A stretch of 64,000 bases of DNA from Sphingorhabdus lutea (lineage in GTDB: Bacteria > Pseudomonadota > Alphaproteobacteria > Sphingomonadales > Sphingomonadaceae), in NCBI RefSeq assembly GCF_001889025.1, contig NZ_CP018154.1, positions 2,036,501-2,100,500 on the forward strand. The letters run 5' to 3'. Below are positions 32,165-41,150 of the stretch, one piece after another (the first letter of the stretch is position 1; each line of letters starts with the position of its first letter). Below the pieces are notes generated by a model. The model was not told the DNA's origin. It saw only the letters and a list, made by a program, of their open reading frames with translations, and did no database searches. A program made the translations under genes and the position numbers.

Positions 32165-33049
32165 TTATGTTTTTACTCTTGTTGCGGCCCATAGCCAGAT
32201 ACCAGCGCAAATGATTATCGCCGACCCCAAAAGCGATATAAAATCAGGATAATCTTGGAATAAAATGACCCCCAAAATAATTGCAACCAACATTTGCACA
32301 TAAACTGTGGGCGCAATTGTCGCCGCCGATGCCCGTGTTGTTCCCTTATAAATTAACCAATGGGCAGAGCTTGCCGAAATGGCAACAATGGCGCATTTTG
32401 CAACAATGGACATGCTGACCGGCCCGACATGCAATGGCGCCCATCCAGAAAAATGACCCAAAATGGCGGCCAAAACCAAAATTGGGGCAGCAAATGCGGC
32501 GACTATGAATTGCATTTGTAATGCAGAGCCAAGCCCGGCCGCCTTTCGGTTGCCAATCATCATCGCCGACATGCCCATTGCTGCCAACAAAGGTAAAAAG
32601 GCAGCCATCCCCATTTCGGAAATATTGGGACGCAGGATGATTATCACACCAATAAAGGCGATGCCGGTCGCTGCCCAGCTTCGTGGGCTGGATTTTTCTT
32701 TTAAAAATAAAAAAGATGCAATGGCGGTCAACATCGGATTGGTAAATTGAATGGCAGTTGCCTCCGCCAAAGGCATTAATAAAATGGCGGAAAAAAAACA
32801 TAAAGTGGCCAGCGCAATTGATGCACCGCGAAATAATTGCAACCGTAAATTGGGAATGGAAAAACCCTTTTTCCCCTCCACCATATATAGGATCACCGCC
32901 AAGCCACAGACACCAAAAACATAACGCAATGCGGCAATGGCGGTGGCCGGCCATTCCCCCGCAATGGTTTTAATCACGGCATCTCCGGCCGATAAGCCAG
33001 CAAATCCTGCCAGGCCAAATAATATGCCCTTTTTATGGTCGTCGACCAT
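32165..33049 (-). CDS. DMT superfamily (EamA) transporter
   Basis: Start chosen at ATG 33047-33049; the alternative GTG is two codons earlier. About 294 residues with ten hydrophobic helices in two EamA repeats (about 8-140 and 150-292). Typical features are the small-residue-rich helix starts, PLAEATAIQFTNPMLTAI near 90 and RPNISEMG near 148. The substrate is unknown; relatives export amino acids or metabolites. It shares the family with the gene at 35251-36288 but the two are distinct in sequence, with cpaF between them on the other strand. Confidence 0.85.
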   Translation of the reverse strand: MVDDHKKGILFGLAGFAGLSAGDAVIKTIAGEWPATAIAALRYVFGVCGLAVILYMVEGKKGFSIPNLRLQLFRGASIALATLCFFSAILLMPLAEATAIQFTNPMLTAIASFLFLKEKSSPRSWAATGIAFIGVIIILRPNISEMGMAAFLPLLAAMGMSAMMIGNRKAAGLGSALQMQFIVAAFAAPILVLAAILGHFSGWAPLHVGPVSMSIVAKCAIVAISASSAHWLIYKGTTRASAATIAPTVYVQMLVAIILGVILFQDYPDFISLLGSAIIICAGIWLWAATRVKT

Positions 33050-33364
33050 GTTCACACCCGATCATTTGTTATAATTTTATTATAATGGTTTAATATATTA
33101 TTTGCCGTGCATAGCAAGCCCTGTGACCGAGCAGATTAAATGGTAAAGAAGAATCGATATATTGGCGCCAAAATAATAATTTTGAAACCTTTTCAAAACA
33201 TGCCCTATTAACCTTTATTATCCAGCTATTCCTATAGGTCCTTACCCATATTTTATCATAGGAATAAATAAAAAAACCAAAATTATAACCATTTTGTTAA
33301 CCATTTAACGCTAGAAAATTTACACAAAGGACGCGTGAACGGAACAAGAAGGGCATTTATTGCT
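33050..33364. other. AT-rich intergenic region upstream of cpaF
   Basis: About 310 bases without a supported gene. It holds the start regions of the divergent DMT transporter and cpaF genes. It is rich in A/T runs; several TATAAT-like words (for example near 33075-33090) make any single promoter call uncertain. An AAAGGA ribosome binding site near 33326 precedes a GTG at 33335. Confidence 0.5.
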
Positions 33365-34918
33365 ATGAGTGCATTTGGCAAGAAACCAGGATTAGGGTCA
33401 AATAGAGGGTCGTTTGGCATGGCAAAACCCATGTCCGGCGCGGCTATCCGCCCTGCATCGCGGGCCCCCATCAATAATGAACCACAGGCCCCATCGCCAT
33501 TTGATATTGAAAAAGATGATTTTGATTCGCAATTTCCCGCAATTGACTCATTGGAAATCGCCGACAAACCGGAAATCAGCAAAAATGAAGAAGCGCTAAA
33601 CCGTCTTGCCGAACGGTCAAATACCACCGTATCGGGCAGCCATGAGTCCGAAGGTTTTGAAGCATCTGTTCATAAAATTAAAGAACAGGTTCTCCCCCGT
33701 TTGTTGGAACGCGTTGATCCAGAGGCGGCAGCATCCTTAAACAAAGAAGAATTAACCGAAGAATTTCGCCCCATTATTTTGGAAGTTTTGGCCGAGCTAA
33801 AACTTACCCTCAACCGCCGTGAACAATTTGCGCTTGAAAAAGTGCTTGTGGATGAGCTTTTAGGTTTTGGCCCATTGGAAGAATTGCTGAACGATCCCGA
33901 AATTTCCGATATTATGGTCAATGGCCCCCAACAAACCTATATTGAAAAAGGTGGTAAGCTGGTCCTTGCGCCTATTCAATTTCGCGATGAATCACATTTG
34001 TTGCAAATTGCCCAGCGTATTGTGAACCAAGTTGGCCGCCGTGTTGACCAAACATCGCCGCTGGCCGATGCCCGTTTAAAGGATGGGTCGCGTGTGAACG
34101 TGATTGTTCCGCCATTGTCATTGCGCGGCACCGCCATTTCAATTCGTAAATTTTCCGAAAAACCAATCACCCTTGATATGTTAAAGGGATTTGGTTCTAT
34201 GAATGAAAAAATGTGCACCGCATTGAAAATTGCAGGCGCAAGCCGAATGAACATAGTTATTTCCGGTGGTACAGGTTCGGGTAAAACGACGATGTTAAAC
34301 GCCCTATCAAAAATGATTGATCCGGGTGAACGCGTGTTGACCATCGAGGATGCGGCGGAACTTCGCTTGCAACAACCACATTGGCTTCCCCTTGAAACCC
34401 GCCCACCAAATTTGGAAGGCAAAGGCGCAATTACCATTGGTGACTTGGTGAAAAACGCCCTTCGTATGCGTCCTGACCGGATTATTTTGGGTGAGATTCG
34501 TGGCGCGGAATGTTTCGATTTGCTTGCCGCCATGAACACCGGCCATGATGGTTCAATGTGCACGCTTCACGCCAACTCCCCGCGTGAGTGCCTAGGCCGT
34601 ATGGAAAATATGATTTTAATGGGTGATATTAAAATCCCCAAAGAAGCAATTTCACGCCAAATTGCCGAATCTGTTGATATTATTGTTCAGGTAAAGCGTC
34701 TGCGCGATGGTTCGCGTCGCACCACCCAAGTGACCGAGGTTATCGGGATGGAGGGCGATGTTATTGTAACCCAAGATTTGTTCAAATTTGAATATCAAGA
34801 TGAGGATGCCGACGGCAAAATCATTGGCGATTGGGTGGGCAATAGCGTGCGGCCATATACGTTGGAAAAGGCCCGCCAATATGGCTTTGACCAACCATAT
34901 TTGGAAGCATGTCTATAA
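33365..34918 (+). CDS. cpaF: CpaF/TadA-type secretion ATPase
   Basis: Type II/IV secretion-superfamily ATPase that drives assembly of Flp/Tad pili. Start taken at ATG 33365 (MSAFGKKPGL), the usual sphingomonad beginning; GTG 33335 with AAAGGA is the alternative and adds 10 residues. The 517-residue protein has a flexible N-terminus (1-75), an N-terminal domain, Walker A SGGTGSGKTTML near residue 295, the Asp box RPDRIILGEIRGAE near 365 and the His box DGSMCTLHANSPRE near 385. No other tad/cpa gene is present here, so the rest of the machine must be elsewhere or lost. Confidence 0.9.
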   Translation: MSAFGKKPGLGSNRGSFGMAKPMSGAAIRPASRAPINNEPQAPSPFDIEKDDFDSQFPAIDSLEIADKPEISKNEEALNRLAERSNTTVSGSHESEGFEASVHKIKEQVLPRLLERVDPEAAASLNKEELTEEFRPIILEVLAELKLTLNRREQFALEKVLVDELLGFGPLEELLNDPEISDIMVNGPQQTYIEKGGKLVLAPIQFRDESHLLQIAQRIVNQVGRRVDQTSPLADARLKDGSRVNVIVPPLSLRGTAISIRKFSEKPITLDMLKGFGSMNEKMCTALKIAGASRMNIVISGGTGSGKTTMLNALSKMIDPGERVLTIEDAAELRLQQPHWLPLETRPPNLEGKGAITIGDLVKNALRMRPDRIILGEIRGAECFDLLAAMNTGHDGSMCTLHANSPRECLGRMENMILMGDIKIPKEAISRQIAESVDIIVQVKRLRDGSRRTTQVTEVIGMEGDVIVTQDLFKFEYQDEDADGKIIGDWVGNSVRPYTLEKARQYGFDQPYLEACL

Positions 34919-34932
34919 TTATCCATATCCAT

Positions 34933-34960
34933 AAACCATATTGGGTTAGGATATTGGTTT
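34933..34960. terminator. possible weak hairpin after cpaF
   Basis: AAACCATAT at 34933 can pair with ATATTGGTTT ending at 34960 with one bulged base. There is no clear T run, and it overlaps the stop codon of the small convergent gene, so its role is uncertain. Confidence 0.25.
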
Positions 34961-35171
34961 AATTCACCACCGCCAAGGCAAAGGAAAATAGCGCAACCAT
35001 GATTGCGCCCACGCTTATCGCTGTCCAAGGCATGAAACCGGCATTGTTTAAATTTGTTCGGTTCTGACGCCTGATATCGGCATATACCGAAAATGCGCCC
35101 AAAATGACGGCGCATATTCCCACAATAACAAAAATATGGTTCTCAATATAAAAAATATCCAAATCGGTCAT
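34959..35171 (-). CDS. small two-helix membrane protein, 70 aa
   Basis: A short protein with two hydrophobic segments (about 10-30 and 48-68) separated by a basic loop YADIRRQNRTNLNNAG. The hydrophobic pattern and the FYIENHIFVIVGICAV start look like a real membrane protein rather than chance, and it fills an otherwise empty space. I do not recognise a function. Its ATG is 79 bases from the preferred start of the divergent DMT gene. No strong ribosome binding site was found, so the start is uncertain. Confidence 0.6.
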   Translation of the reverse strand: MTDLDIFYIENHIFVIVGICAVILGAFSVYADIRRQNRTNLNNAGFMPWTAISVGAIMVALFSFALAVVN

Positions 35172-35250
35172 CGCGATGATTTGGGTATCATTTAATTTAT
35201 ATCAAGTATGTCATATAATTATATCTCGCTTTATGTTAGCGCCCTTTGTC

Positions 35251-36288
35251 ATGGCAAATAATCTTCATGACGCGGCGATACGCAATGCGATTTTGGCCGA
35301 TGCCAAGCAAGGTACGGCAAAGCTGGGCGAAGTAAAGCCAGGCGCAGTAAAGCCAGGCGAAGCAAAACAAAGCCCGGCCGATATTCATGATATTATGCCC
35401 CATCCTAATAATGTGGGTGAGAATATCCTGCTTGGTATATTATTAAGATTGGGGGCGACCATCATGATAATATTCATGTTCGCGGGCGTCAAAATGGCGG
35501 CTGCTCGCGGGGTGAATGTGGGGGAAAGCCTGTTCTGGCGGCAATTGGCCGGCCTGCCAATTGTTATCATATGGCTATATTTTACGCATGAGCTATCCTC
35601 AATTAAAACCAATCGCCCCATGGCGCATGGCATTAGGATGCTGTTGGGGTTAAGCGCGATGGTGCTTAATTATCTGGCGATGAGCATGATGGCGATGGCA
35701 GAGGCAACGATTATTTCATTCACCATACCCATTTTTGCCACAATTTTTGCAATGATCATTTTAAAAGAAAAAACAGGTCCATATCGCTGGGCGGCGGTCA
35801 TTGTGGGTTTTATTGGCATATTATTGGTCATTCGGCCCAGCATGGCCATTTTTCAAAATATCGGGGCCCTTGTCGCATTGGGCGGCGCGTTAATGACAGC
35901 GGCGGTGACCATACAAATTCGATCATTGGGCAAAACAGAAAATGCGGGCACCATCGTTTTTTGGTTCAGCCTCACTTCGATGCTGCCCTTAACTATAGTC
36001 ATGTTCATGGTCGCCAAACCGCATAATGCCGATATTTATTGGATTATTTTATTTTTAAGCATTTGCGGGGCCATTGCCCAAATTTTATTAACCGCCGCCA
36101 TGCGATATGCCCCCGTCGCTATTGTGCTGACTATGGATTATGTGGCGATTATTTGGTCATCCTTAATTGGATATTTTATCTTTGATGAGCGAATTTCCAA
36201 TCATTTATGGCTTGGCGCGGTTATCATCATCGGGGCGGGCATCTTCATCTCTTGGCGTGAACATTATGTGAAATCTAGGTTGAAATAG
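35251..36288 (+). CDS. DMT superfamily (EamA) transporter with repeat-bearing N-terminus
   Basis: Start taken at ATG 35251 (MANNLHDAAI). In-frame ATGs at 35176 and 35233 exist, but the first is four bases from the start of the divergent small gene, and a TATAAT at 35214-35219 suggests transcription begins near 35226. The protein (about 345 residues) has a charged cytoplasmic N-terminus with four pentapeptide units, then ten helices in two EamA domains. AEATIISFTIPIFATIFAM near residue 150 and FDERISNHLWLGAVIIIGAG near 310 (truncated motifs) are typical. Substrate unknown. It ends 5 bases from the convergent Nit gene. Confidence 0.82.
   Translation: MANNLHDAAIRNAILADAKQGTAKLGEVKPGAVKPGEAKQSPADIHDIMPHPNNVGENILLGILLRLGATIMIIFMFAGVKMAAARGVNVGESLFWRQLAGLPIVIIWLYFTHELSSIKTNRPMAHGIRMLLGLSAMVLNYLAMSMMAMAEATIISFTIPIFATIFAMIILKEKTGPYRWAAVIVGFIGILLVIRPSMAIFQNIGALVALGGALMTAAVTIQIRSLGKTENAGTIVFWFSLTSMLPLTIVMFMVAKPHNADIYWIILFLSICGAIAQILLTAAMRYAPVAIVLTMDYVAIIWSSLIGYFIFDERISNHLWLGAVIIIGAGIFISWREHYVKSRLK
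35311..35370 (+). repeat. four 15-base tandem units in the DMT gene
   Basis: Four in-frame 15-base units encode GTAKL, GEVKP, GAVKP and GEAKQ. Units two and three differ by a single base (GGCGAA or GGCGCA followed by the same GTAAAGCCA). The repeat is in the soluble N-terminal tail, before the first membrane helix. Confidence 0.75.
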
Positions 36289-36293
36289 GATAT

Positions 36294-37118
36294 TTAAATA
36301 TCCCTTCGATTTTGATGTACCGGAATTTGCGCGCGCACATCGTCAATGCGCGCCATATCAATATCCGCATAACCTATATCGCCATTTTCCCCCTGCCCCA
36401 TATCCAATAAAATGTTGCCCCATGGGTCGATAACCAATGAATGGCCATAGGTTTGCCGGCCATCCTGATGATTTCCACATTGGGCCGCGGCAATAACAAA
36501 TGCCTCTGCCTCAATCGCCCTTGCCCTTAATAAAATATGCCAATGGGCCTGTCCGGTGGGCACGGTAAATGCCGCCGGCACTGCAATGGCCGATATGGAT
36601 GATTTGGCATAATGGCTGTAAAGATCGGGAAAGCGAACATCATAACATATGCTAAGCCCCATATCACCCAGCGGAGAAGGCGCAATAACTGGACGTGGTC
36701 CTGCGCGATATATGCTTGATTCGCGCCAACTTTCCCCACTGGACAGATCAACATCGAATAAATGTATTTTATCATATTGTGCGATTATCTCGCCATCGGC
36801 ATTTATGATGATGGACCGATTGGCGCGTTTTCCATTTTGCCCTGCCTCATCCGATATACATTGTGCAAAAGAACCCAGATGCAGCCAAATAGCATATTTT
36901 TTGGCAAGCAATTTAAATCTAGCAATAAATGCTATTTCACTAATTTTTTCAATTGATGGGGCCGACCTTACTCTATCTCGGTCCAGCAAAATTGACATTT
37001 CAGGGGCGAAATATGCCGCTGCGCCATTTGCCGAGGCACGGCCAATGGCCGCCGCCATCATCTCAAAATTCTTTTCATAATCAATTGTGCTGCACATTTG
37101 GTGGACGGCAATCTTCAT
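36294..37118 (-). CDS. Nit-type carbon-nitrogen hydrolase
   Basis: A 274-residue nitrilase-superfamily amidase of the Nit1/Nit2 branch. Members of this branch repair deaminated glutathione or act as omega-amidases. The catalytic triad is visible: Glu near residue 40 (FAPEMSI), Lys in QYDKIHLFDVDL near 117, and Cys in LSICYDVRFPDLY near 157. The C-terminal WGNILLDMGQG is also typical. A true nitrilase is unlikely from the DVRFPDLY context. It is convergent with the second DMT transporter and starts 210 bases from the first small-protein gene. Confidence 0.88.
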   Translation of the reverse strand: MKIAVHQMCSTIDYEKNFEMMAAAIGRASANGAAAYFAPEMSILLDRDRVRSAPSIEKISEIAFIARFKLLAKKYAIWLHLGSFAQCISDEAGQNGKRANRSIIINADGEIIAQYDKIHLFDVDLSSGESWRESSIYRAGPRPVIAPSPLGDMGLSICYDVRFPDLYSHYAKSSISAIAVPAAFTVPTGQAHWHILLRARAIEAEAFVIAAAQCGNHQDGRQTYGHSLVIDPWGNILLDMGQGENGDIGYADIDMARIDDVRAQIPVHQNRRDI

Positions 37119-37328
37119 ATTCGGCCCTCTTTATTTTTGGTTTAGAATCGCATTTCGGCGTTACTAGGCAACAGCCCGTCATTGTCACATAAATGTAAAA
37201 TACTGAAACATGTAGATAATAATCAAATTCACGATTGGTAAAGGTGATTTTGCTCTTGCGAATCTAATAATAATATGCCACATAGCATCTCGAGTGTATG
37301 AAATAATAATTGATTAAGGAGTTTTCCC

Positions 37329-37550
37329 ATGCGTCTCGGTAAATCTGCACTGGCTGCTGTAGCAGCTGTTTCTCTGGTTGGTGCGCCAGTAATTGCTCAG
37401 GCATCATCTGCACAACGTGCGGCTGATACATCTGAAGAAGAAGGTTTTGCTGGCATTGCTTTGCCAATCCTTCTTATCGGTGCAGCAGCAGTAATTGGCG
37501 GCATTGTCGCTGTTGCTGACAGCAAAGACAATTCACCTACCAGCCCTTGA
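37329..37550 (+). CDS. small secreted/membrane protein A of a tandem pair, 73 aa
   Basis: Not assigned to a known function. An AAGGAG site precedes the ATG by 8 bases. The N-terminal signal peptide (SALAAVAAVSLVGAPVIAQA) is followed by AQRAADTSEEE, one hydrophobic helix (IALPILLIGAAAVIGGIVAV) and a short polar tail ending in PTSP. Its paralogue is 137 bases downstream with the same architecture. It has its own terminator. Codons are dominated by GCT, GTT and CTT, unlike most neighbours, which suggests strong expression. Small proteins ending in a TSP tail are common in sphingomonads, without known roles. Confidence 0.8.
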   Translation: MRLGKSALAAVAAVSLVGAPVIAQASSAQRAADTSEEEGFAGIALPILLIGAAAVIGGIVAVADSKDNSPTSP

Positions 37551-37573
37551 TTGGTTGATAGATAATTATTTTG

Positions 37574-37605
37574 AAAAAGGCGGCCTAAATGGTCGCCTTT
37601 TTTTT
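37574..37605 (+). terminator. Rho-independent terminator of small gene A
   Basis: Stem AAAAAGGCGGCC / GGTCGCCTTTTT with one G-T pair and a five-base loop, ending in eight T. It closes the first small-protein gene. Confidence 0.9.
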
Positions 37606-37687
37606 AATTATTTTTATTGTTTATTTACCCTATCATGCTATGAGCCCATTTCCATTTGAAATATCAAATTAAATTAGGAATATTAAA

Positions 37688-37909
37688 ATGCGTAAGACAA
37701 AATTTGCATTGGCCGTTGTTGCTGCTGCGTCATTGGTTACTGCACCAGTAATCGCTCAAGCTACAACCGCACAACGTGCTGCTGATACTTCAGAAGAAGA
37801 AAGCTTTGCTGGCATTCCTCTTCCTGTATTATTGATTGGTTCACTTGCAATTATCGGCGGAATTGTTGCTGCTGCGACAAGTGGTGATGATCTACCGACC
37901 AGCCCCTGA
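37688..37909 (+). CDS. small secreted/membrane protein B of a tandem pair, 73 aa
   Basis: Paralogue of the preceding gene with exactly equal length. The shared core is AQRAADTSEEE plus FAGI.LP.LLIG and the tail PTSP; the signal peptide ends in APVIAQA as in A. The helix IPLPVLLIGSLAIIGGIVAA is conserved. It has a weaker ribosome binding region (TTAGGAAT) and its own hairpin terminator, so the pair are separate transcripts rather than an operon. A local duplication is the simplest origin, but the DNA has diverged, so it is not recent. Function unknown. Confidence 0.8.
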   Translation: MRKTKFALAVVAAASLVTAPVIAQATTAQRAADTSEEESFAGIPLPVLLIGSLAIIGGIVAAATSGDDLPTSP

Positions 37910-37935
37910 TAGGCTTTAAAGAAATAATTTATTCG

Positions 37936-37962
37936 AAAAAGGCGGCTTTAGTCGCCTTTTTT
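37936..37962 (+). terminator. Rho-independent terminator of small gene B
   Basis: Stem AAAAAGGCGGCT... pairing with ...GTCGCCTTTTT across a short loop, followed by T. It is a near copy of the terminator behind gene A, so the duplication probably included it. Confidence 0.88.
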
Positions 37963-38105
37963 ATTGGCCAAATTGCACCAATAAATAAAATTCACTCGCA
38001 ATAATATACAAATCTCTCCGTTATATATATGATGGTTAAGTGATTTTTTAGCAATAAATGCTATGTATATTCATTCTCAGCTCATTATTTTATGAAAGAC
38101 AGTTT

Positions 38106-39113
38106 ATGGCACAGGACAAAAGATCAATATTGGTAACCGGTGGCGCGGGCTATATTGGCAGCCATGCGGTGTTGGCATTAAAAGATGCAGGATATAATCC
38201 TGTGGTTATCGATAATTTGGTCACAGGTTTTCGCTGGGCCGTTCCCGATGATGTGCCATTTTACGAAGGCAATGTCGTCGATGGCGCGTTAATCGCCCAA
38301 ATTGTGAAACATGAAAATATTGTCGCTGCCATGCATTTTGCCGGATCAGTGGTTGTGCCAGAATCGGTTGAAAATCCGTTAAAATATTATCAAAATAATA
38401 CAGCAAATAGCCGCGAATTTATCGAACATCTTATCCATAATAATGTGCGCCATTTAATATTTTCGTCCACTGCAGCAACCTATGGCATTCCAGAACAAAT
38501 GCCCGTGGCGGAGGATTGCCCCCAAATTCCCATTAACCCCTATGGCATGTCAAAATTAATGACCGAATATATGCTGCGCGATATTTCTGCGGCGCATGAT
38601 TTTAACTTTTGCGCCTTGCGTTATTTTAATGTTGCCGGCGCCGACCCACAGGGGCGATCGGGTCAATCCACCGCAGGGGCGACGCATCTTATAAAGGTTG
38701 CGGTGGAGGCCGCATTGGGCCGCCGCGATTCCATTGGCATATTTGGGACAGATTTTGATACAAAGGATGGATCGGGCGTTCGTGATTATATCCATGTATC
38801 TGATCTGGCACAGGCGCATCTTTTGGCGCTACAGGCTTTGATGAACAATCCTCAAAATAGCTACACATTAAATTGCGGCTATGGCCATGGATTTTCGGTG
38901 ATAGAGGTGCTGGACGCGGTTGACCGTGTCACCAATGCAAAACTAAACCGTGTTATACAGGGCCGCCGTGCGGGCGATCCGGACGCGCTGGTCGCCGACA
39001 ATCGCGCGATAATGGCGCAATTTAACTGGACGCCACAATATAATGATTTGGACATCATCGTGACCCATGCACTGCAATGGGAACGGATATTAAGTCAAAA
39101 AAATATGGCATAA
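38106..39113 (+). CDS. galE: UDP-glucose 4-epimerase
   Basis: Interconverts UDP-glucose and UDP-galactose for surface polysaccharides or galactose use. Start set at ATG 38106 ([10 protein letters not shown]); an upstream ATG would add a non-conserved stretch. The 335-residue enzyme has the NAD-binding [11 protein letters not shown] near residue 12, the catalytic Ser-Ser-Thr in [10 protein letters not shown] near 122, Tyr-x-x-x-Lys in [10 protein letters not shown] near 150 and [12 protein letters not shown] near 176. [21 protein letters not shown] near 230 is also diagnostic. It is alone on its transcript by spacing, with 49 bases to hslV. Confidence 0.94.
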   Translation: MAQDKRSILVTGGAGYIGSHAVLALKDAGYNPVVIDNLVTGFRWAVPDDVPFYEGNVVDGALIAQIVKHENIVAAMHFAGSVVVPESVENPLKYYQNNTANSREFIEHLIHNNVRHLIFSSTAATYGIPEQMPVAEDCPQIPINPYGMSKLMTEYMLRDISAAHDFNFCALRYFNVAGADPQGRSGQSTAGATHLIKVAVEAALGRRDSIGIFGTDFDTKDGSGVRDYIHVSDLAQAHLLALQALMNNPQNSYTLNCGYGHGFSVIEVLDAVDRVTNAKLNRVIQGRRAGDPDALVADNRAIMAQFNWTPQYNDLDIIVTHALQWERILSQKNMA

Positions 39114-39162
39114 TATATTTCACGCCCTTGCCTTTTTTACATCGCTTTCCCATATAATTTTT

Positions 39163-39723
39163 ATGGAACAACATCATCATAAAATGGAAAGCTGGCACGG
39201 AACAACCATCTTGTCAGTACGTAAAAATGGTAAAGTCGTCGTCATTGGCGATGGTCAGGTCTCCCTTGGCCAAACGGTCATTAAACCAAATGCCAAAAAG
39301 GTTCGCCAATTGGCTGGCGGAAAAGTAATTGGCGGATTTGCTGGGGCAACCGCCGATGCATTCACTCTGTTTGAGCGGCTGGAGGCAAAATTGGAACGGC
39401 ATAATGGCCAATTGATGCGCGCTGCGGTTGAATTGGCCAAGGATTGGCGGACCGACAAATATCTTCGCAATTTAGAAGCGATGATGATTGTGGCGGATAA
39501 GGAACATACATTAATCCTGACCGGAAATGGCGACGTTCTTGAACCCAATCATGGCATTGCGGCAATTGGATCGGGCGGTAATTTTGCCCTCTCCGCCGCC
39601 CGTGCATTGGCCGATTATGAACAGGACGCCGAGAAACAGGCGCGAAAGGCCATGCAAATTGCCGCCGACATTTGTGTTTATACCAATGATCAGGTGACGA
39701 TTGAAACGTTGGATAGCGTTTAA
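39163..39723 (+). CDS. hslV: ATP-dependent protease subunit HslV
   Basis: Proteolytic core of the HslUV (ClpYQ) heat-shock protease. The mature N-terminus would be Thr14 in [16 protein letters not shown] after a 13-residue propeptide; that threonine is the nucleophile. [13 protein letters not shown] and [18 protein letters not shown] are conserved. Length 186 is normal with the propeptide. No clear ribosome binding site precedes the first ATG (39163), and ATG 39184 is an alternative that keeps the catalytic Thr. hslU follows after 36 bases. Confidence 0.95.
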   Translation: MEQHHHKMESWHGTTILSVRKNGKVVVIGDGQVSLGQTVIKPNAKKVRQLAGGKVIGGFAGATADAFTLFERLEAKLERHNGQLMRAAVELAKDWRTDKYLRNLEAMMIVADKEHTLILTGNGDVLEPNHGIAAIGSGGNFALSAARALADYEQDAEKQARKAMQIAADICVYTNDQVTIETLDSV

Positions 39724-39759
39724 TAGCATTATTTTTTAATAAAGATTGTTGAAAATCAT

Positions 39760-41064
39760 ATGAACCAGAACCTAACCCCAAAGGCAATTGTTGCCGCATT
39801 GGATGAACATATTATTGGCCAAAAAGAGGCAAAACGTGCCGTTGCCGTTGCCCTGCGTAATCGGTGGCGCCGCCAAAGATTGCCGCGCGAATTACGCGAT
39901 GAGGTAACACCCAAAAATATATTGATGATTGGGCCTACAGGCTGCGGCAAAACCGAAATTAGCCGCCGTTTGGCAAAGCTTGCCGATGCGCCTTTCATTA
40001 AAATTGAGGCCACCAAATTTACCGAAGTTGGCTATGTTGGCAGAGATGTGGAACAAATTGCGCGCGATTTGGCCGAAGAAGCCGTCAGATTAGAACGCGA
40101 ACGCCGTCGTTTATTGGTGCGCGATGCCGCCGAAAGCGCCGCGATGGACCGGTTGTTAGTCGCCCTTGCCGGCGATAGCGCAAGCGAGGCGACACGAGAA
40201 TCCTTTCGCCAGCGAATTGCCGAACATCATATGGACGACACCGAAATAGAGATTGAGGTGGCCGACACCCCCACTGCGCCAATGGAAATACCAGGCATGG
40301 GCGGCCAAATTGGCATGATAAATTTAGGCGATATGATGGGCAAGGCTTTTGGCAAAAACCAAATGAAACGCCGCAAGATGAAAGTGCCAGAGGCGTTAGA
40401 AAAGCTGATTGAAGAAGAATCCGACAAAAGATTGGATGATGATGATGTCACCCGCGCGGCAATTGCCGATGCTGAGGCCAATGGCATTGTGTTTTTGGAC
40501 GAGATTGACAAAATCGCGGTCAGCGAGGGACGCAGCGGCGGTTCGGTCAGCCGTGAGGGCGTGCAGCGCGATCTATTGCCCCTGATTGAGGGGACGACCG
40601 TTGCCACCAAATATGGCCCAATGAAAACCGACCATATTTTGTTTATCGCATCGGGCGCATTTCATGTATCCAAACCCAGCGATATGTTACCCGAATTGCA
40701 AGGGCGCCTGCCGATAAGGGTGGAGCTGCGCGGATTAAAACATGAAGATTTTGTCAAAATATTGTCAGAGACAAAGGCCAATTTGCCCGATCAATATCAG
40801 GCATTATTGGGAACTGAAGATGTCAAAATATCCTTTACCAAAGATGCAATAGACGCAATTGCTGCCATTGCAGTGGATGTGAATGAAAGCGTGGAAAATA
40901 TTGGCGCGCGGCGGTTGCAAACGGTTATGGAAAGGCTGCTTGAAGAAATAAGTTTCGAGGCCGAAGATATGGGCGGCAGCGAAATAAGCATTGATGCTGA
41001 ATTTGTCCGCAAACAATTGGCCGACATTGCCAGCAATAGCGACCTTAGCAATTATATTTTATAA
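39760..41064 (+). CDS. hslU: ATP-dependent protease ATPase subunit HslU
   Basis: AAA+ unfoldase partner of HslV. The 434-residue protein has Walker [16 protein letters not shown] near residue 57, the pore motif region [12 protein letters not shown] near 87, the intermediate I-domain (about 110-235), Walker [13 protein letters not shown] near 245 and sensor [18 protein letters not shown] near 378. The C-terminus ends in NYIL, the hydrophobic tail that inserts into HslV. It forms an operon with hslV and ends at a strong terminator. Confidence 0.96.
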   Translation: MNQNLTPKAIVAALDEHIIGQKEAKRAVAVALRNRWRRQRLPRELRDEVTPKNILMIGPTGCGKTEISRRLAKLADAPFIKIEATKFTEVGYVGRDVEQIARDLAEEAVRLERERRRLLVRDAAESAAMDRLLVALAGDSASEATRESFRQRIAEHHMDDTEIEIEVADTPTAPMEIPGMGGQIGMINLGDMMGKAFGKNQMKRRKMKVPEALEKLIEEESDKRLDDDDVTRAAIADAEANGIVFLDEIDKIAVSEGRSGGSVSREGVQRDLLPLIEGTTVATKYGPMKTDHILFIASGAFHVSKPSDMLPELQGRLPIRVELRGLKHEDFVKILSETKANLPDQYQALLGTEDVKISFTKDAIDAIAAIAVDVNESVENIGARRLQTVMERLLEEISFEAEDMGGSEISIDAEFVRKQLADIASNSDLSNYIL

Positions 41065-41073
41065 TCAAATCGG

Positions 41074-41120
41074 CCCTGCTAAATGCCCTTATCTTGTCGG
41101 CATTTCAGCAGGGTCTTTTT
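41074..41120 (+). terminator. terminator after hslVU
   Basis: A 14-pair stem with a single bulge: CCCTGCTAAATGCC (from 41074) against GGCATTTCAGCAGGG (ending 41113), with an 11-base loop, then a T-rich run. It separates hslU from the convergent M16 protease gene. Confidence 0.88.
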
Positions 41121-41150
41121 TATGGCCTGAGCTTTATTGATGGTCTGAGC

